Shown here piece by piece: positions 1 to 11,400 of a DNA stretch of 64,000 bases; position 1 is the stretch's first letter, and every line of letters starts with the position of its first letter. Under the pieces are notes generated by a model. It saw only the letters and a program-made list of their open reading frames with translations, had not been told where the DNA came from and searched no databases. The translations under genes were made by a program, and so were the position numbers. Location: positions 2,757-66,756 of the forward strand of contig QNGE01000437.1 of assembly GCA_008508345.1 (NCBI GenBank), read 5' to 3'. This stretch comes from Paragonimus westermani (lineage: Eukaryota > Platyhelminthes > Trematoda > Plagiorchiida > Troglotrematidae).

Positions 1-540
1 GCGTAGTGGCAGACTGCACACAACACCCGGTAGAATACACTGACAAAACATCCCCATCATCGGATGTTGGAATCGCGGAACACAGGAAGACACGCACACT
101 TTCCGCGAAGAGACAGGTTGCATTTAAGAATTCTGAAACGCGACTGAGCCATCGCACATTAGGCACCACACATTGGCGGAAGATCATATAATCGGCTATG
201 ACAAAGTCCGGATCCTACAACAGGATTTCAAGTCATACACCGAATAGATGAACACGAAAGCCGTCGCGGTTAACACAAACCCTGCCTATACCAACTGTAA
301 TGATGATACCAACCTCCCGTTTCTCTGGGTTGGCTGTAATCATCACAGGGCGATACGGAATGAACCCAACAAAAGCGGCAAGTGTTATCTCAGACAAGCT
401 ATCCCAATCAATTCTGCAATTGAAACAAATGCGCGCACCGACTTATATACCCAGGACAGTGATGGAACTCGCCTAGCTGATAACCATTTGATCACCAGTG
501 CCTACAACCATCATCCGATCGAACCATATCTCAATTAGCA
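1..540 (+). other. Two unassigned short ORFs, nature unknown
   Basis: Two plus-strand frames are open here: 6-191 (61 codons, entering from the window edge) and 248-538 (96 codons, opening right after an in-frame TAG). They are in different frames. The second is rich in Asn, Thr and Tyr, and I recognise no domain, signal peptide or membrane segment. Both could be the decayed 3' end of a mobile element, or chance. I give no function. Confidence 0.2.
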
Positions 541-2974
541 CGCTGCACTTGTGTGGTCATTTGATGGAGAGAATTACCGCAACAGTGGTTACTGGTAGTA
601 AGCGAAACGTTATAAGTCAAAATATCCTTCATTCCAACAGTGCTACACATCTTTTGAACAACCTAGTCTAGGGTGAGACAAATAATGTTGGGTCACTTTC
701 TTACAAGACCGAATTGCAACAGTCAAAAATTGTATGTAAATTTCACGTCTAATACCAGACTAACCTGCAGTGCAGATATGGAGTCCATCGGACCGGTGCA
801 ATATTAGGCGTGTGTCTTGGCTGACGAAACTAGCGCGTCACAACCAGCGTGTGAAGCACGGAGTTTTGCAACATGTCGCGTGTGGACGGGGTATGGTGTG
901 TATGGCTGTGTGTAACGTGCAAAGGAGTGCGTGTGTGTAGTCAAAGGGCGTGGAGTAGGGCCGTGCAAGCATCCAATATCAATCGATCGACCACCTCGCG
1001 GTCTCACCCTAGTGCGGACCGGCATAGACGACAGACAAAGAAACGCTCCATCTCAACGCACTCTCTCCACACACGAACTACCAAATCACATGCGACTAAC
1101 ACACACACACGTGCGCCAGACTGCGCGCGCACAGACACACTCCATCGGACCCGGTAGGACGTGACACGGCATGTCGGCGCGGCAGTGACAATCACACACG
1201 TAGATGGATTTCGGGACAGGCGATTCGACACAGTCAGCTGACTTGTGTGTGATTGTGTGACCGCCATTAAACCGCATGTGCTTCACAATAGATTGCACAT
1301 TTGTCGAGAGACACGTGTACCGATTCAAGGCGAAGACCCGAATGGTCAACAAGCATCAGGCGTTTCCGGTGTCTAAATTGGCATTTGAACGCACAGTCGC
1401 AAGCAGTCGCGAATGGAGAGTGTTCATCGACTGGCATTCATCTGAATCACACTGAACCACACACCCCACCAAATGGTTACACTGTTCATGCGTTGTGTTA
1501 CAGTGACTGGTATCATCAGACTTCATGAGCTGCTTGGCAGGCCGTGTTACTGAGGCTGTGTGTACTTGAGAGGACACGTGAGGACAAATACGTAGGCCCT
1601 TTTATTGGTTTCGGGATGTACTGTAAAGCAGCGAAGTGTATTTTGAATACTCCAGCTTACGATAGGTACGGTAACTTCCTTATGGTGGCTCACGTGTTGC
1701 TATCTGTTTTTTGGTTCGGTTGCTTCCTCATTTGTGGCTAGTTTCGGTTGTTTTCAACCATATTGACTACGTGTGACCGTACGTTGGGAATGTGGAGCCT
1801 TACAGCAACAAAGGCAGTGAACATGGAGCTAGGTTGGTTTGCTCAATTTTCTGGGCAATGCTATTCACCGGTCACACAGCGTGAACTCATTGTTTTTGCG
1901 AAGCCACTGTAGATCGTTCGCCCGACCGACTAGTACGAAACCGGTCCACCTGGTCTCGTCCTACAACAGCGACAGTTTCAGTTCGATGTTAACATGAACA
2001 GGTGTCCAAATATCTAAGATATTAGCAAGCTAGTAACTAAGTAGTCGCTTGAACAGCAGTGAGATGGTTAGTGAAATGATGTATTACAGAGCGTTTGTAC
2101 GACAGGTGGATAGCCAGAACAGAGAGAAGAAACAACACAATACAAAGGAGGCATTAACTTAGTGGGTTCAAGAGCATGGATGTGATCCACACTATGTTCT
2201 AAAATTCTCCTTGGTTGATCTTCATCATCGCCGTGGATCCAAAACAGTGTAGCCACTCAAACGATATTTTGTCACAGATTTGTACTAGCATTTATCTATC
2301 TGAATATAAAGCAACGTATTTGGAGTCTGACTGAGATGTCAGGTGGCCAATATATATCACTCTGGGCAAATGAGTCACCATGGCCGAAGTGGTGTGAGAC
2401 AGGTAATTGGACTATGTGCTTTGCTGATAAGGTTCAAACACTACATCTCTTACCACGCTTCTGCTGTTAGATCGGGCAGCTATGGTGGTTTGCTTTGATC
2501 TTTGTGCTGGCTTGGTTTGCCAGTGAGAGGTAGGATTGATCAGAAATCACGTGTGATGGACATTTTATCATGGTCAAGCACAAACCCGAAGACAAGACTC
2601 AGGTGTGTACTGAGAGATATTCCACAGCGATACGAATAGGTAAAACAATAGTGGTCAACTAGTCGAACGTAAACTGTGATAGATTAACATTAACCATTAT
2701 GATGGGTGTGAATAGACTGTCCCTGGTGAATTTTGTCCAGTACGGGGAATCATCTTGTTATACATGTCAAGTACAAGAGCATTCAAATAATTCGTTGTCG
2801 GTTGTCCAAAGGCGTTGCACCTGATTAACCCAAATTAGCTTAAAATCATTTCTAGCAACTGTCCTTCAAATGGGAATTAAAAACGTGCCTACAGCACTAC
2901 TGACTTGCGATAGACCCAGTTAGAGATATCCTGTCCGATTGATGTTGATGTTTGAAACACTGAGTTCCTTTTAA
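541..2974. other. No gene seen
   Basis: No ORF with recognisable protein content is found. The only distinct structure is the GT/CA-rich, CpG-rich block at about 868-1265, listed separately. A 65-codon ORF at 1544-1741 has hydrophobic stretches but no recognisable family. Confidence 0.5.
868..1265. repeat. GT/CA-rich, CpG-rich low-complexity block
   Basis: GT-rich sequence on the plus strand (about 893-950) is followed by CA-rich sequence (about 1060-1200). The two halves are roughly complementary and could pair. CpG is much denser than in neighbouring DNA. Overlapping ORFs on both strands here come from the low-complexity composition and are not credible genes. Confidence 0.5.
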
Positions 2975-2981
2975 CCATTTC

Positions 2982-3140
2982 ATCAGAGCAGAAAGAAGAC
3001 ATGTATTGCGATATGTTAACATTTCATTTACTCTCATCAGTCGCAAACGTAAAACATGCCAGTTATATACAACAAATATTTAACGACAAACAGGGACTAG
3101 ACACACATACAAACACACCACTTATTATGTAATCATGACC
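2982..3140 (-). repeat. PLE left terminal repeat (inverted)
   Basis: The reverse complement matches 4441-4606 closely for about 160 bases, with scattered substitutions. The shared block includes the segment beginning CTAGTCCCTGTTTGTCG and the hammerhead-like motif. Relative to the right copy it is inverted, one of the arrangements known for PLE terminal repeats. Confidence 0.88.
3006..3046 (-). ncRNA. Hammerhead-ribozyme-like motif, left terminal repeat
   Basis: Read on the minus strand: TTGCGA, core CTGATGA (3040-3034), an 8-nt segment GAGTAAAT, core GAAA (3025-3022), a short stem III (AUG/CAU with loop UUAA), U at 3013, A at 3012, then TCGCAA. TTGCGA and TCGCAA form a 6-bp stem I. Predicted cleavage is after 3012. 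Hammerhead motifs with very short stem III are known in PLE terminal repeats. The weak point is stem II: the 8-nt segment between the core boxes offers at most one G-U pair, so activity is doubtful. Confidence 0.6.
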
Positions 3141-3204
3141 ATTGCTTGAAGGATTCTTTAAAATTAGTTGAAATTTTAGAAAACGCTTCGGTGAGTACCC
3201 AAGT

Positions 3205-3960
3205 AATGTATTCCATGGATGTTGATTCCCTTGTTACAAATGTTCCCCTTCGTGAGACAGTTGAATTTTTATGTGATTTTATCGCGAGTCAAAACTGTGA
3301 TATGGGTGTTCCAGTTGAATAACTTAAGTATCTTATTTTGTTATGCACAGAAAACGTTCGTTTCGATTTTGAGGGACTTGCATATAAACTGATAGACGGT
3401 GTTGCTATGGCTAGTCCGTTAGGCCTAACACTAGCAGATATCTTCTTAGGAATGATTGAGCGGCAAGTCCCGGATTAAATAGCTGATTCGTTATTGTAAA
3501 TAAGATACGTTGATGATATTTTAGTTTTTACTGACGCCATTCATTTTGACTTGTTCTTCAACTTTCGCAATAATATTCACCCAAACCTATCTTTATCTCA
3601 CGAAGTGGAATCGAACAATAGTTTACCTTTTTGGATGTACTTATTACTAGACGTGTGGATGGTACTTTACAACGCTCAGTTCACTTCAAAGCAACTTGGG
3701 GTGGTCAATATATGCAGTTTTCAAGTTTTGCTCCTATTGCATACAAACGGGGTTTAGTTAAGACTGTTTCATAGAGCCAAACGTATCCGTAATCCGGATA
3801 CTCTGAAAACAGAACAGGAGTTGTTGAGACAAACTTTACTAACAAATGGATACCCCGACAAATTCATTGATGCACATAATACGGTGAAGAAGAGCACTGA
3901 GCCTGTACTGACGGCTCAAAAAAGGATGTTTGCCTATTCCTGCCATTCAAGGGTGATCAT
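3205..3960 (+). pseudogene. Penelope-type reverse transcriptase relic
   Basis: From about 3212 one frame reads MDVDSLVTNVPL, then LIDGVAMASPLG, LADIFLG and RYVDDILVF (YVDD at 3506-3517), then HPNLSLSHEVE. These are the ordered conserved blocks of Penelope RTs, and the catalytic YVDD is intact. The frame is interrupted by three TAA codons, after GVPVE, after RQVPD and just before the YVDD block. After about 3757 the homologous sequence continues in another frame (HRAKRIRNPDTLKTEQEL, then NGYPDKFID), which is the linker toward the nuclease. The N-terminal part of the RT is missing. Not functional. Confidence 0.85.
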
Positions 3961-4023
3961 CTAGCCAACGACATGTAGCACAAATTAAAATTTGCCCTGT
4001 CTTGAACGTATACGGCTGCGCAG

Positions 4024-4440
4024 TTGCGCTTATTTCATACCACTAGTGGACCAGTTTTCCGCAAACGTAAAAGTAGTTTGTCAAACTGTTCTGTCTCCCA
4101 TGTTGTGTACCAGTTCATTTGCAGTTGTAGTGACGGTTACATAGGCAGAACAGACCGACAACTAGCACAGCGAGTCGCCGAGCACATCCCGAAGTGGTTG
4201 AATCATCCGATGACGCACCAGTCCAAACTTGGTGCATTGACTACTCGAAATCCAACATCATCGATTGCTAAACACATCATAACAACAGGTCATCAAGTTG
4301 ACACAGTAAACTCATTCGAGATACTGTTGCGCAACCGAAATCCTAAGTTACTAGCTTTCTGCGAAGCGATGCTCATTCGAACTTACCAACCGACGCTATG
4401 TGCACAGAAGTGGTTGAAACAACCGGTCGGGTTGCCTTGA
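4024..4440 (+). pseudogene. GIY-YIG endonuclease domain of PLE 1
   Basis: This is an open frame of 138 codons covering the C-terminal endonuclease module of a Penelope-like element, which in the family nicks target DNA for integration. Visible landmarks are VVYQFICSCSDGYIGRT (GIY-YIG core with paired Cys), QLAQRVAEH (catalytic-Arg helix), and near the end FCEAMLIRTYQPTLCAQ (catalytic-Glu helix). The domain is intact, but the RT that should precede it in the same polypeptide is broken, so I treat it as part of a dead element. The ATG at 4024 is only the first Met of the open stretch. The second PLE at 31020-31862 is a clear relative. Confidence 0.85.
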
Positions 4441-4606
4441 TCACGATTGCGTAATAAGTGGTGTGCTTGTATGTGTGTCTAGTCCCTGTTTGTCGTTAAA
4501 TATTTGATGTATATAACTGGCATGTTTTACGTTTGCGACTGATGAGAGTAAATGAAATGGTAACATATCGCGATATATGTCTTCCTTCTGCTCTGATGAG
4601 ATGATG
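4441..4606 (+). repeat. PLE right terminal repeat
   Basis: It starts directly after the stop of the GIY-YIG frame and is the partner of the inverted copy at 2982-3140. It carries the plus-strand hammerhead-like motif at 4532-4573. Confidence 0.88.
4532..4573 (+). ncRNA. Hammerhead-ribozyme-like motif, right terminal repeat
   Basis: Order on the plus strand: stem I 5' strand TTTGCGA, core CTGATGA (4539-4545), GAGTAAAT, core GAAA (4554-4557), stem III AUG/CAU closed by the GNRA-type loop GUAA, U at 4566, A at 4567, then stem I 3' strand TCGCGA. Stem I has five or six pairs including one G-U. Predicted cleavage is after 4567. As in the left copy, stem II is nearly absent. It is in sense orientation with the element's coding frames, as expected for a PLE hammerhead. 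Confidence 0.6.
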
Positions 4607-4950
4607 TTGATATGTTCTACCTTCTGTTACCGTAACTGAACATACCATGCACAGTTTGGCTTGTACGTCTTGCCTCTTTGAAACACCGGGTGTTTTAGTA
4701 AACGAGACGTGGTGTTCATTCCGAGGATCACGGTTGAATTCAGGAACTGTTGTTCCTAACTGTATTGGCGTGGCTTAGTAAGCCTCTTTACAGGCAATCT
4801 TGAATTGGAAAACCAGTGTGGAGTTGTCAGTCAAGAGGAAATGCAGGACACAGAATTTATTTGATTCCGAAAATGCAGGCTTTTATCCGACCACTCGGTT
4901 TGACATATCATTACCAGCATGTGTGCGCACTACCTCACTGTTACTTCAAC

Positions 4951-4980
4951 CAGGCTAATCCCAATCGGATGCCGCCAACC
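4951..4980 (+). repeat. Short relic matching the LINE 3' region
   Basis: Thirty bases match 60962-60991 with about two mismatches; the shared core contains AATCGGATGCCGCCAAC. The copy at 60962 lies downstream of the LINE coding frame, so this is probably the remnant of a 5'-truncated copy of the same or a related element. Confidence 0.45.
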
Positions 4981-7900
4981 GCGTGTTAATTCAACAGTTA
5001 AATGTAACTTGTCTTCTTATGTGAGCAGCTGTCCAACTGCCATCGCAACTTCAAGAACAGGGTTGCGGCAATCGAGTAAATGTGATAAATATGTCATCCA
5101 CTGAAATGAGCCTTGATTTGAATCAGATCTACAGGTAGCGCGGCACACTGCCAACCAGTTTTAGTACCTCGTCCAACAATTGACTATTGGTATGAGCTTT
5201 AGCGCTTGAACATTACCAGAAAGGCAAGCAGTCCATACGGTTCTCCCACAATGCTCACAGGTACGGAGTTTTACGCACTGGTCTCCTGAGGACCTAACCA
5301 ATCACCCAATACTGCGTTTTTTGCTCAGATAGATAAGTACATGTGAAAGTCTGTGACAATCATTGTTCGACCGGCCACATCGTGTCGGAACCATGGGTGT
5401 AGTTTGTTTATGATCCATAGTAAAGATGTACCTTAACGGAGGAGAACTTCAGTACACCGTGTTGTTCATGTGCATGCACTTGATCTCACCGAATCAGTGC
5501 TTCCTTTCACTGTTTTACATTCTCACTCTACCTGCGTTGCCCACATGTCTGTTTAAAAACGAATTCCAATGTTACAGGTGGCAGAATTTGATGACAAAAG
5601 TGTGGGTTAATTGCTGGTCGCTTCAATGCACTCTTACCACCTTCTACCCTCTATTCAGCTACAGAGCGGATCGTTTGTATAACTCTGTGAAAGTTATATT
5701 CATACAACACGTAACTCTTCCCATCTAGTTTTTCTAGTCCGCTTATCTTTGAACTAAGATTTAATTGATGATTCAGTCAACTACACACACACTTTGATTC
5801 AAAATCGAGGGAGTGAGGAGGTCACATTGGGTATACTCTCCATCAGGGTGACAACTAGATGAATCATATGTTCGGTATTTGTGTGACGTAGTTCGTTCGC
5901 GAAATCCATCCACTCTTCTCACAATGGTTACGTTGGAGATGGAATATTTCGTTTTACATTGCATTCATTTAGGTCACTGAATTGACAACGATCAGACGGA
6001 TACGTTCATTTAATTCTGTTCAATCTCCTCATACTTTGGTAGATACTTTCTTATATCCGACCTAATGTTGTGCCATAAAAGACGTCCATCATTTCAATAC
6101 TTTCCAGCTCACACATGGTCATCAGCTTTGTAAGGATGAACTCTTGTTTCATATGGAAACACTATCCGGCTCCTATGAAAAACTGCGCACGCTGGGCTTG
6201 TTGTGGCTCTTTGCAGATTGCTACTCTTTGGTTATTTTGACTAGGGATCTGAGCGCATCATCTTTTCACATTGTTCCTCAAATGTATTTGAAATCGTATG
6301 TATCAATCTCCTGGCCAAGAACAGTGAAAAGGCTGCCGACTGATTGCCCAGATGTGAATTCCGCGCACACTTCAATAGGTCCATGTTTCCAACCAATAAA
6401 ATTGAACTTCTACGGTTCGAGTCGGATATCTGAGAAGACCTCAGACGGTTGGGTGTCTAAGGGTTATGTATCAAACGCTCTATTCATCTACCCACTTTTA
6501 TGCGAGCTCGTGGGCTACTGTTTGCTGAGCATCTCTATGGATTGACACCAGAGAGATAGCCATCGGAATTGCAATCAGATTGACGGTCCACTCAATCGTA
6601 CACACGATCGAACACGCGAGTTCCAACACTGTGGTATGTCCGAATATTGACACCCTCTACCATATCCTTAACATTCCAGCTCTATGACGAAATTATACAG
6701 TTACTGGGTCTTTTGGGATTAACTCCCTTAAGATGAAGTAGAGAGAGAGAGACTAATTCTTAGGACAAAAGAAAGAATATAAGTAGAAGGCTTTAAACAG
6801 AATTTCGACTGGAGACCTTATAGAAAACTAGCTACACAATAAAAGGATACGACTTACGGTGCTTTTCAACCTGAACAACTCGCTTAGAGTTACCTGGTCA
6901 ACCAGGTGTCGGGTATGGTGAGAGCTGTAGCTGCTTTTTCACTTATCTGGTACTGCATTTGCCGGGCCGCTTCTCCAGTGGGCTTGTCCTGAACTTATGG
7001 CCGAACATTGCTTACTTCCCACTATTGGGCAACCGTGAGTATTGGAAAGATTTCCTGATGGAGACCTGTCTAGGCAATCCTTCCATAGACTTTTAAATGC
7101 AGTCCATCGGTTTGCATAGTCAGTTATTATTAACTATTGGGGTAGACGGGAAACCAGTACGATGTTCCCTCTAGATTTGATGCGTTTTCATCTACGTGAA
7201 CTTGATCATCCCTAGAGTTCATCTGTGTAATCTCCACCCAGTACTTTGTGATTAATCAATCTTCAGGCCAAAGCATCGCGCATATCACCTATCCACCTGG
7301 TTGGATATGTGATGGTCCATTGTCGGGTGCCAAACCGGGTGATTGATTCTCAATCATTCGTTCGCCTCACATCCAGTCAGCAAACTCTGCGCCTTCAATA
7401 TCTTGCCCATGCGCACACTGCTCTAGCAACACTCAAGGCCAGGTAGACCGAAATCACGCGCTCCGCCAGCTAAAGCGCGATCCGACGTTCCCGGTCCAGA
7501 CAATTCCGCCGAACCTACACACGTGTGAGTTGGATCATTAACTGAGTTGGTAAGCTACAAGCATAGGAGACCCAGACCTGTATATGGCAAAGCTCACACT
7601 CGCGTAACAGCACAGTTTCTAACGCCGCCCGTCAGAAGGTGGACGTCTCAGCAAAGCGCCAAGTCGACGCACACATGGACGTGAGCTACACTTTACAATG
7701 TGATCCGGTCCGCTCAACATTACCGACACAAAGTGAACAGCTGAGAATTGTTATCCGAACTTATATCAACCCACATAGTATACTGTACTGTACGTGAATC
7801 CTCACGATTGTCTATTTCATATCGTTCCACGATTATGTCTAGTTTGATGATATGCATCAATAGTTAACTATATACCCTTCTTTTTATGCGTTGTAAGTGT

Positions 7901-8437
7901 TAGACCGTAGCCATTTAAACACATTCCACATGCTTCCTTTTAACAAACAGTATTCAACGTACCGCATGGTTGCCCAATTTACTGGAAAATTCTTCCCACT
8001 CGTTTCTAGTGGCCAACTTTTATATCTGACCCCTCCGTATGCAACCCTTCCTTAATCTTGCAAAATAACCGAACACAATCACTTGTACCTATTGTTCCAT
8101 TGGTATGTATCACCTGTTTGCTTTTAATTGGTGTGCTTCATTGGAGGTAAACTTTGTCTGTTCTGTTTGAATTATTAAAAGGAACTGTGGGGTCACTGTA
8201 ATATTTGTTCAACCAAATCCAATCGATTGGTGTGTTTAGGTCACATTTTCACTGTTGATACTGACCGGCATAGTTGAGGTATGTAGCTGCTTGTTTTGCA
8301 CATAATATTGCCAACCAAATAGTTTCGTTGAATCTTCGTTCAAATCTTGTTTTGAATTCGGTGATCGATGTTTGTCTACGCGTTGCTCGAAGACGGCTGG
8401 GCCGTAACATTCCAAGCACCACATACCATTAGAAACA

Positions 8438-8465
8438 GATTTCCTAATGTAGTTATTAGGAAATC
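8438..8465. repeat. Perfect 11-bp hairpin
   Basis: GATTTCCTAAT at 8438-8448 and its exact complement at 8455-8465 are separated by the 6-nt loop GTAGTT. No neighbouring gene suggests a function. Confidence 0.5.
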
Positions 8466-11400
8466 GTCATGAAAATGAAATGGTTTGGCTGTTACACGAC
8501 TTCATTTTTCATACAGAGCATTACCTGTCGTCTTGGCATATTCAGCCATTCTGGATGGGCAATATAATAGTGAGGGTTCTTGTGACGACCCCTAGTGGCC
8601 TAAAGAACCTGTCGTTAAAAGCAACCCACCCTTTCCAGTTGACTGGCTAGCAGCCTACGCTTAGACTTGAACACCATCAGCTCGCAACACAGAAATGTTC
8701 ATGAGACCGTTGAATCGTCCATTCTTGCACTAATGCACTCATACCTTACCACCCGCCGTATAAACTCACCCATTCATTATTCCATCAGCACACCAGTTGA
8801 TCGATAAGCTGTGTTTTTTGAAAGAATTCAGGCCGAGTTTGATGGACTTATGCCAATTAGAGTGAACTGCTGATTGATTGAACGAACGCTATTTGGCAAA
8901 AATCACATACTCGATTGGTACCGAGATGTAATCAATGATGACAACGATAGGCAAGGTTCGTTCACCCTGAAGGAATGGATACCTGTACATTGCAGTTGAG
9001 AAGATTGTTCATTGTTTCTGGTCCAAGTCTCCAGACAGATGCTAACAGAACCTAATCATTTTTTGTTTATGAATATATGCTCTTTCAGATAATCCAATCG
9101 ACCATGAGAAAAAACGACACTATACACGTCCACCATACGTACATCCATGTATGCTTTTGTGAAGTTTGGATTGTTGGCCGACAAATACCGCATAAAGTAG
9201 AATGATGCATTCTATGAAGACTTGTTACTGGCAGCTATTTGTCCAGCCCTATTCGAAAGCTAAAGGTCTCTCAATATTGACTGTTTATTTTGATCTGCTC
9301 AATCACCTTTTGACATTTCCCCGATGGCGTGACTAACAGGCCATTTTTGCATCTGAGACCAATGAAGATATCAAAAATATTGGAACAAATGCGTGTGGGA
9401 TCCTAAATAGCTTTGTGAACAAAAGGCTCGGTAGTGTGATTTGCACCCCTAAAACCGCACTAATCTTATGAGCACACGGAGTTTATTAAGATGAACGTAT
9501 TACAACAGGACTTAAAACGCTGCGTTCGCTCACTTCAATTGATCAAAGTGGCATGCAGACAAATATTGCGAGATGTTAGCAATGTGTTTATTCACGTCGG
9601 TCGCAAAAAATAAAGCTGCCAACTCTATAACATTCATGGCAACATGAACAGTAATTAAGCATGATGCACACTAACAAAATCAGGGGCGATTCCAGGGCAT
9701 TGGTACAGACTACGTCAGCAACCAACGAGAAACGGTGACATCTTGCGAAATTTGTTACCTGTCGTGTTGACAAGCAGTAAAACACTTAGCAATCGACTGG
9801 ACTATGGAGGACGGAATGTTGAAGCACAGTGTCACTTGGGAGAAGTTGGCTGGCTAACACGAGCATTCCGCAACACCAAATGATGTTCGTTCGGTTCATG
9901 TGAAAAAAAAACTATCAGCTAAATTAAAATGAGTGAACTGATTTACCGTTGAAGAGGTTTTGGATTGAACGAAGTCAACTAGTAATTCACAGACGGCCAT
10001 GGCCAATCGGTGTCGACAGCGCGCGCAAACTGGAATTTCAGAATGGTGACTAGCGCAGTGGCCAGTATGACACGCTGGCGCAGCATTGCATTTCGTTGTA
10101 TCGAGAATCGGAGTAAAACACGTTGTTTAACTGCGTCATGCTTTGAAACAAACGAGCTATAAGCGTATATTAGCTGATCAATTGAAAGGCCGAGGCTTTG
10201 GCACCAATTGTCATTTTTCATTGTACTGATGCATTTTGTCTGTAGACTTACTGGTAGAATCTCGATAAAACGGAAATTTGCTTTTGTGTTACGAGTTCCA
10301 CTTCTGGTTTTGTTTCGAATGGTAAAGAAATGTCAACAACCATGAGCATCGCCAATTGGTGTGCTTAAAAGAACGTATCACAAGGACATTTACTTCAGGC
10401 ACGGAAGTGTTTACGCGTTGGCAGTTCGGGTGAACGAGCAGTGATAACTTGTAGTGACAAGTGAGGAACGCTGATAGACTAAACAATGAATGAAAGATCA
10501 TGTGAACGGTGTTTAGCAGGATGCCGGTTGCAGATTAGGTGGTTACTTAACTAGTGCATTTGCATATAGGTTCGCTAGACCTGACTAAAAACACTTTTTA
10601 TACATGGTTGGTGAGCTTATCGTTACGACCTAGCCAGATGACATTTTACCCTAAACTTTGCACTTCTCCTCTGAGCTCTTTATTCATTCGGGTGTCAGTG
10701 AAGATTCAAATCGGAAACTGCCGTAACATAAGACCTACACATTATTTGTCTGATGTGTTATCCTGATTACGCAAGCTGGTGGAAAGCAAAGCCATTCTGT
10801 TGAGAATGCTGACAGCACGTAATCTTATTAGCACGAGGGTTATACATACTTTCTCATCCAAATTTCTGTTTAGGCTAAATCAATTTGCGAAAAGACTCAT
10901 ATCCATCCACAAGACTACATGCCAGCTACAATGTTCACAATTCCTCGTTCACATTTAATCCCACTAAAACCTGATGTTTCTCCCTAATGATCCCACAATT
11001 CGAATCATTCGACGTATTTTCAGTCTGATGACGTTTGCCATTCACTTGTGAGCACAGATCTCAGTGATCAGTATTACGATTGAAGGCCACAAGAATAAGA
11101 AACTATTTCAAACGTATCAACAGAATATTAGGCTTGTTTGCCCGTACAAACATGACCGATGGGCACAGTGATCTTATATCTGAAATAAGCAGCTCTCCTG
11201 ATTAGTCGTTTTGCACAAAGTAACTAGGAAAGTTCTCAGAATGAGCTGTTTGGGACAGCACAGTACAAAGCCACCGAATCCCAGCAAGCTGCCACCATTT
11301 CAGTCAATAACGCAGTTTGAAGAATGGGTGCTTCAAAGGTAGTTAATCTGCCGAAAGTTGTCATTATGGCGAATGAAGCTGTAGTGGAAAGTGGTGACGT

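Larger units (their letters stand above)
2975..4606 (+). mobile_element. Decayed Penelope-like retroelement with inverted terminal repeats
   Basis: The element runs left to right. It has an inverted terminal repeat (about 2982-3140), a reverse transcriptase relic (about 3205-3960), a GIY-YIG endonuclease frame (4024-4440) and the other terminal repeat (4441-4606). RT followed by a C-terminal GIY-YIG nuclease, flanked by repeats in direct or inverted orientation, is the known architecture of Penelope-like elements. Three TAA stops and at least one frame change show it is dead. It lies about 10 kb downstream of the beta-spectrin 3' end. The exact outer ends and target-site duplication are not resolved by eye. 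Confidence 0.88.

Noticed and set aside
804..1352. Overlapping ORFs of 73-94 codons on both strands
   Set aside because: They arise from GT/CA-rich, CpG-rich composition and have no domain content.
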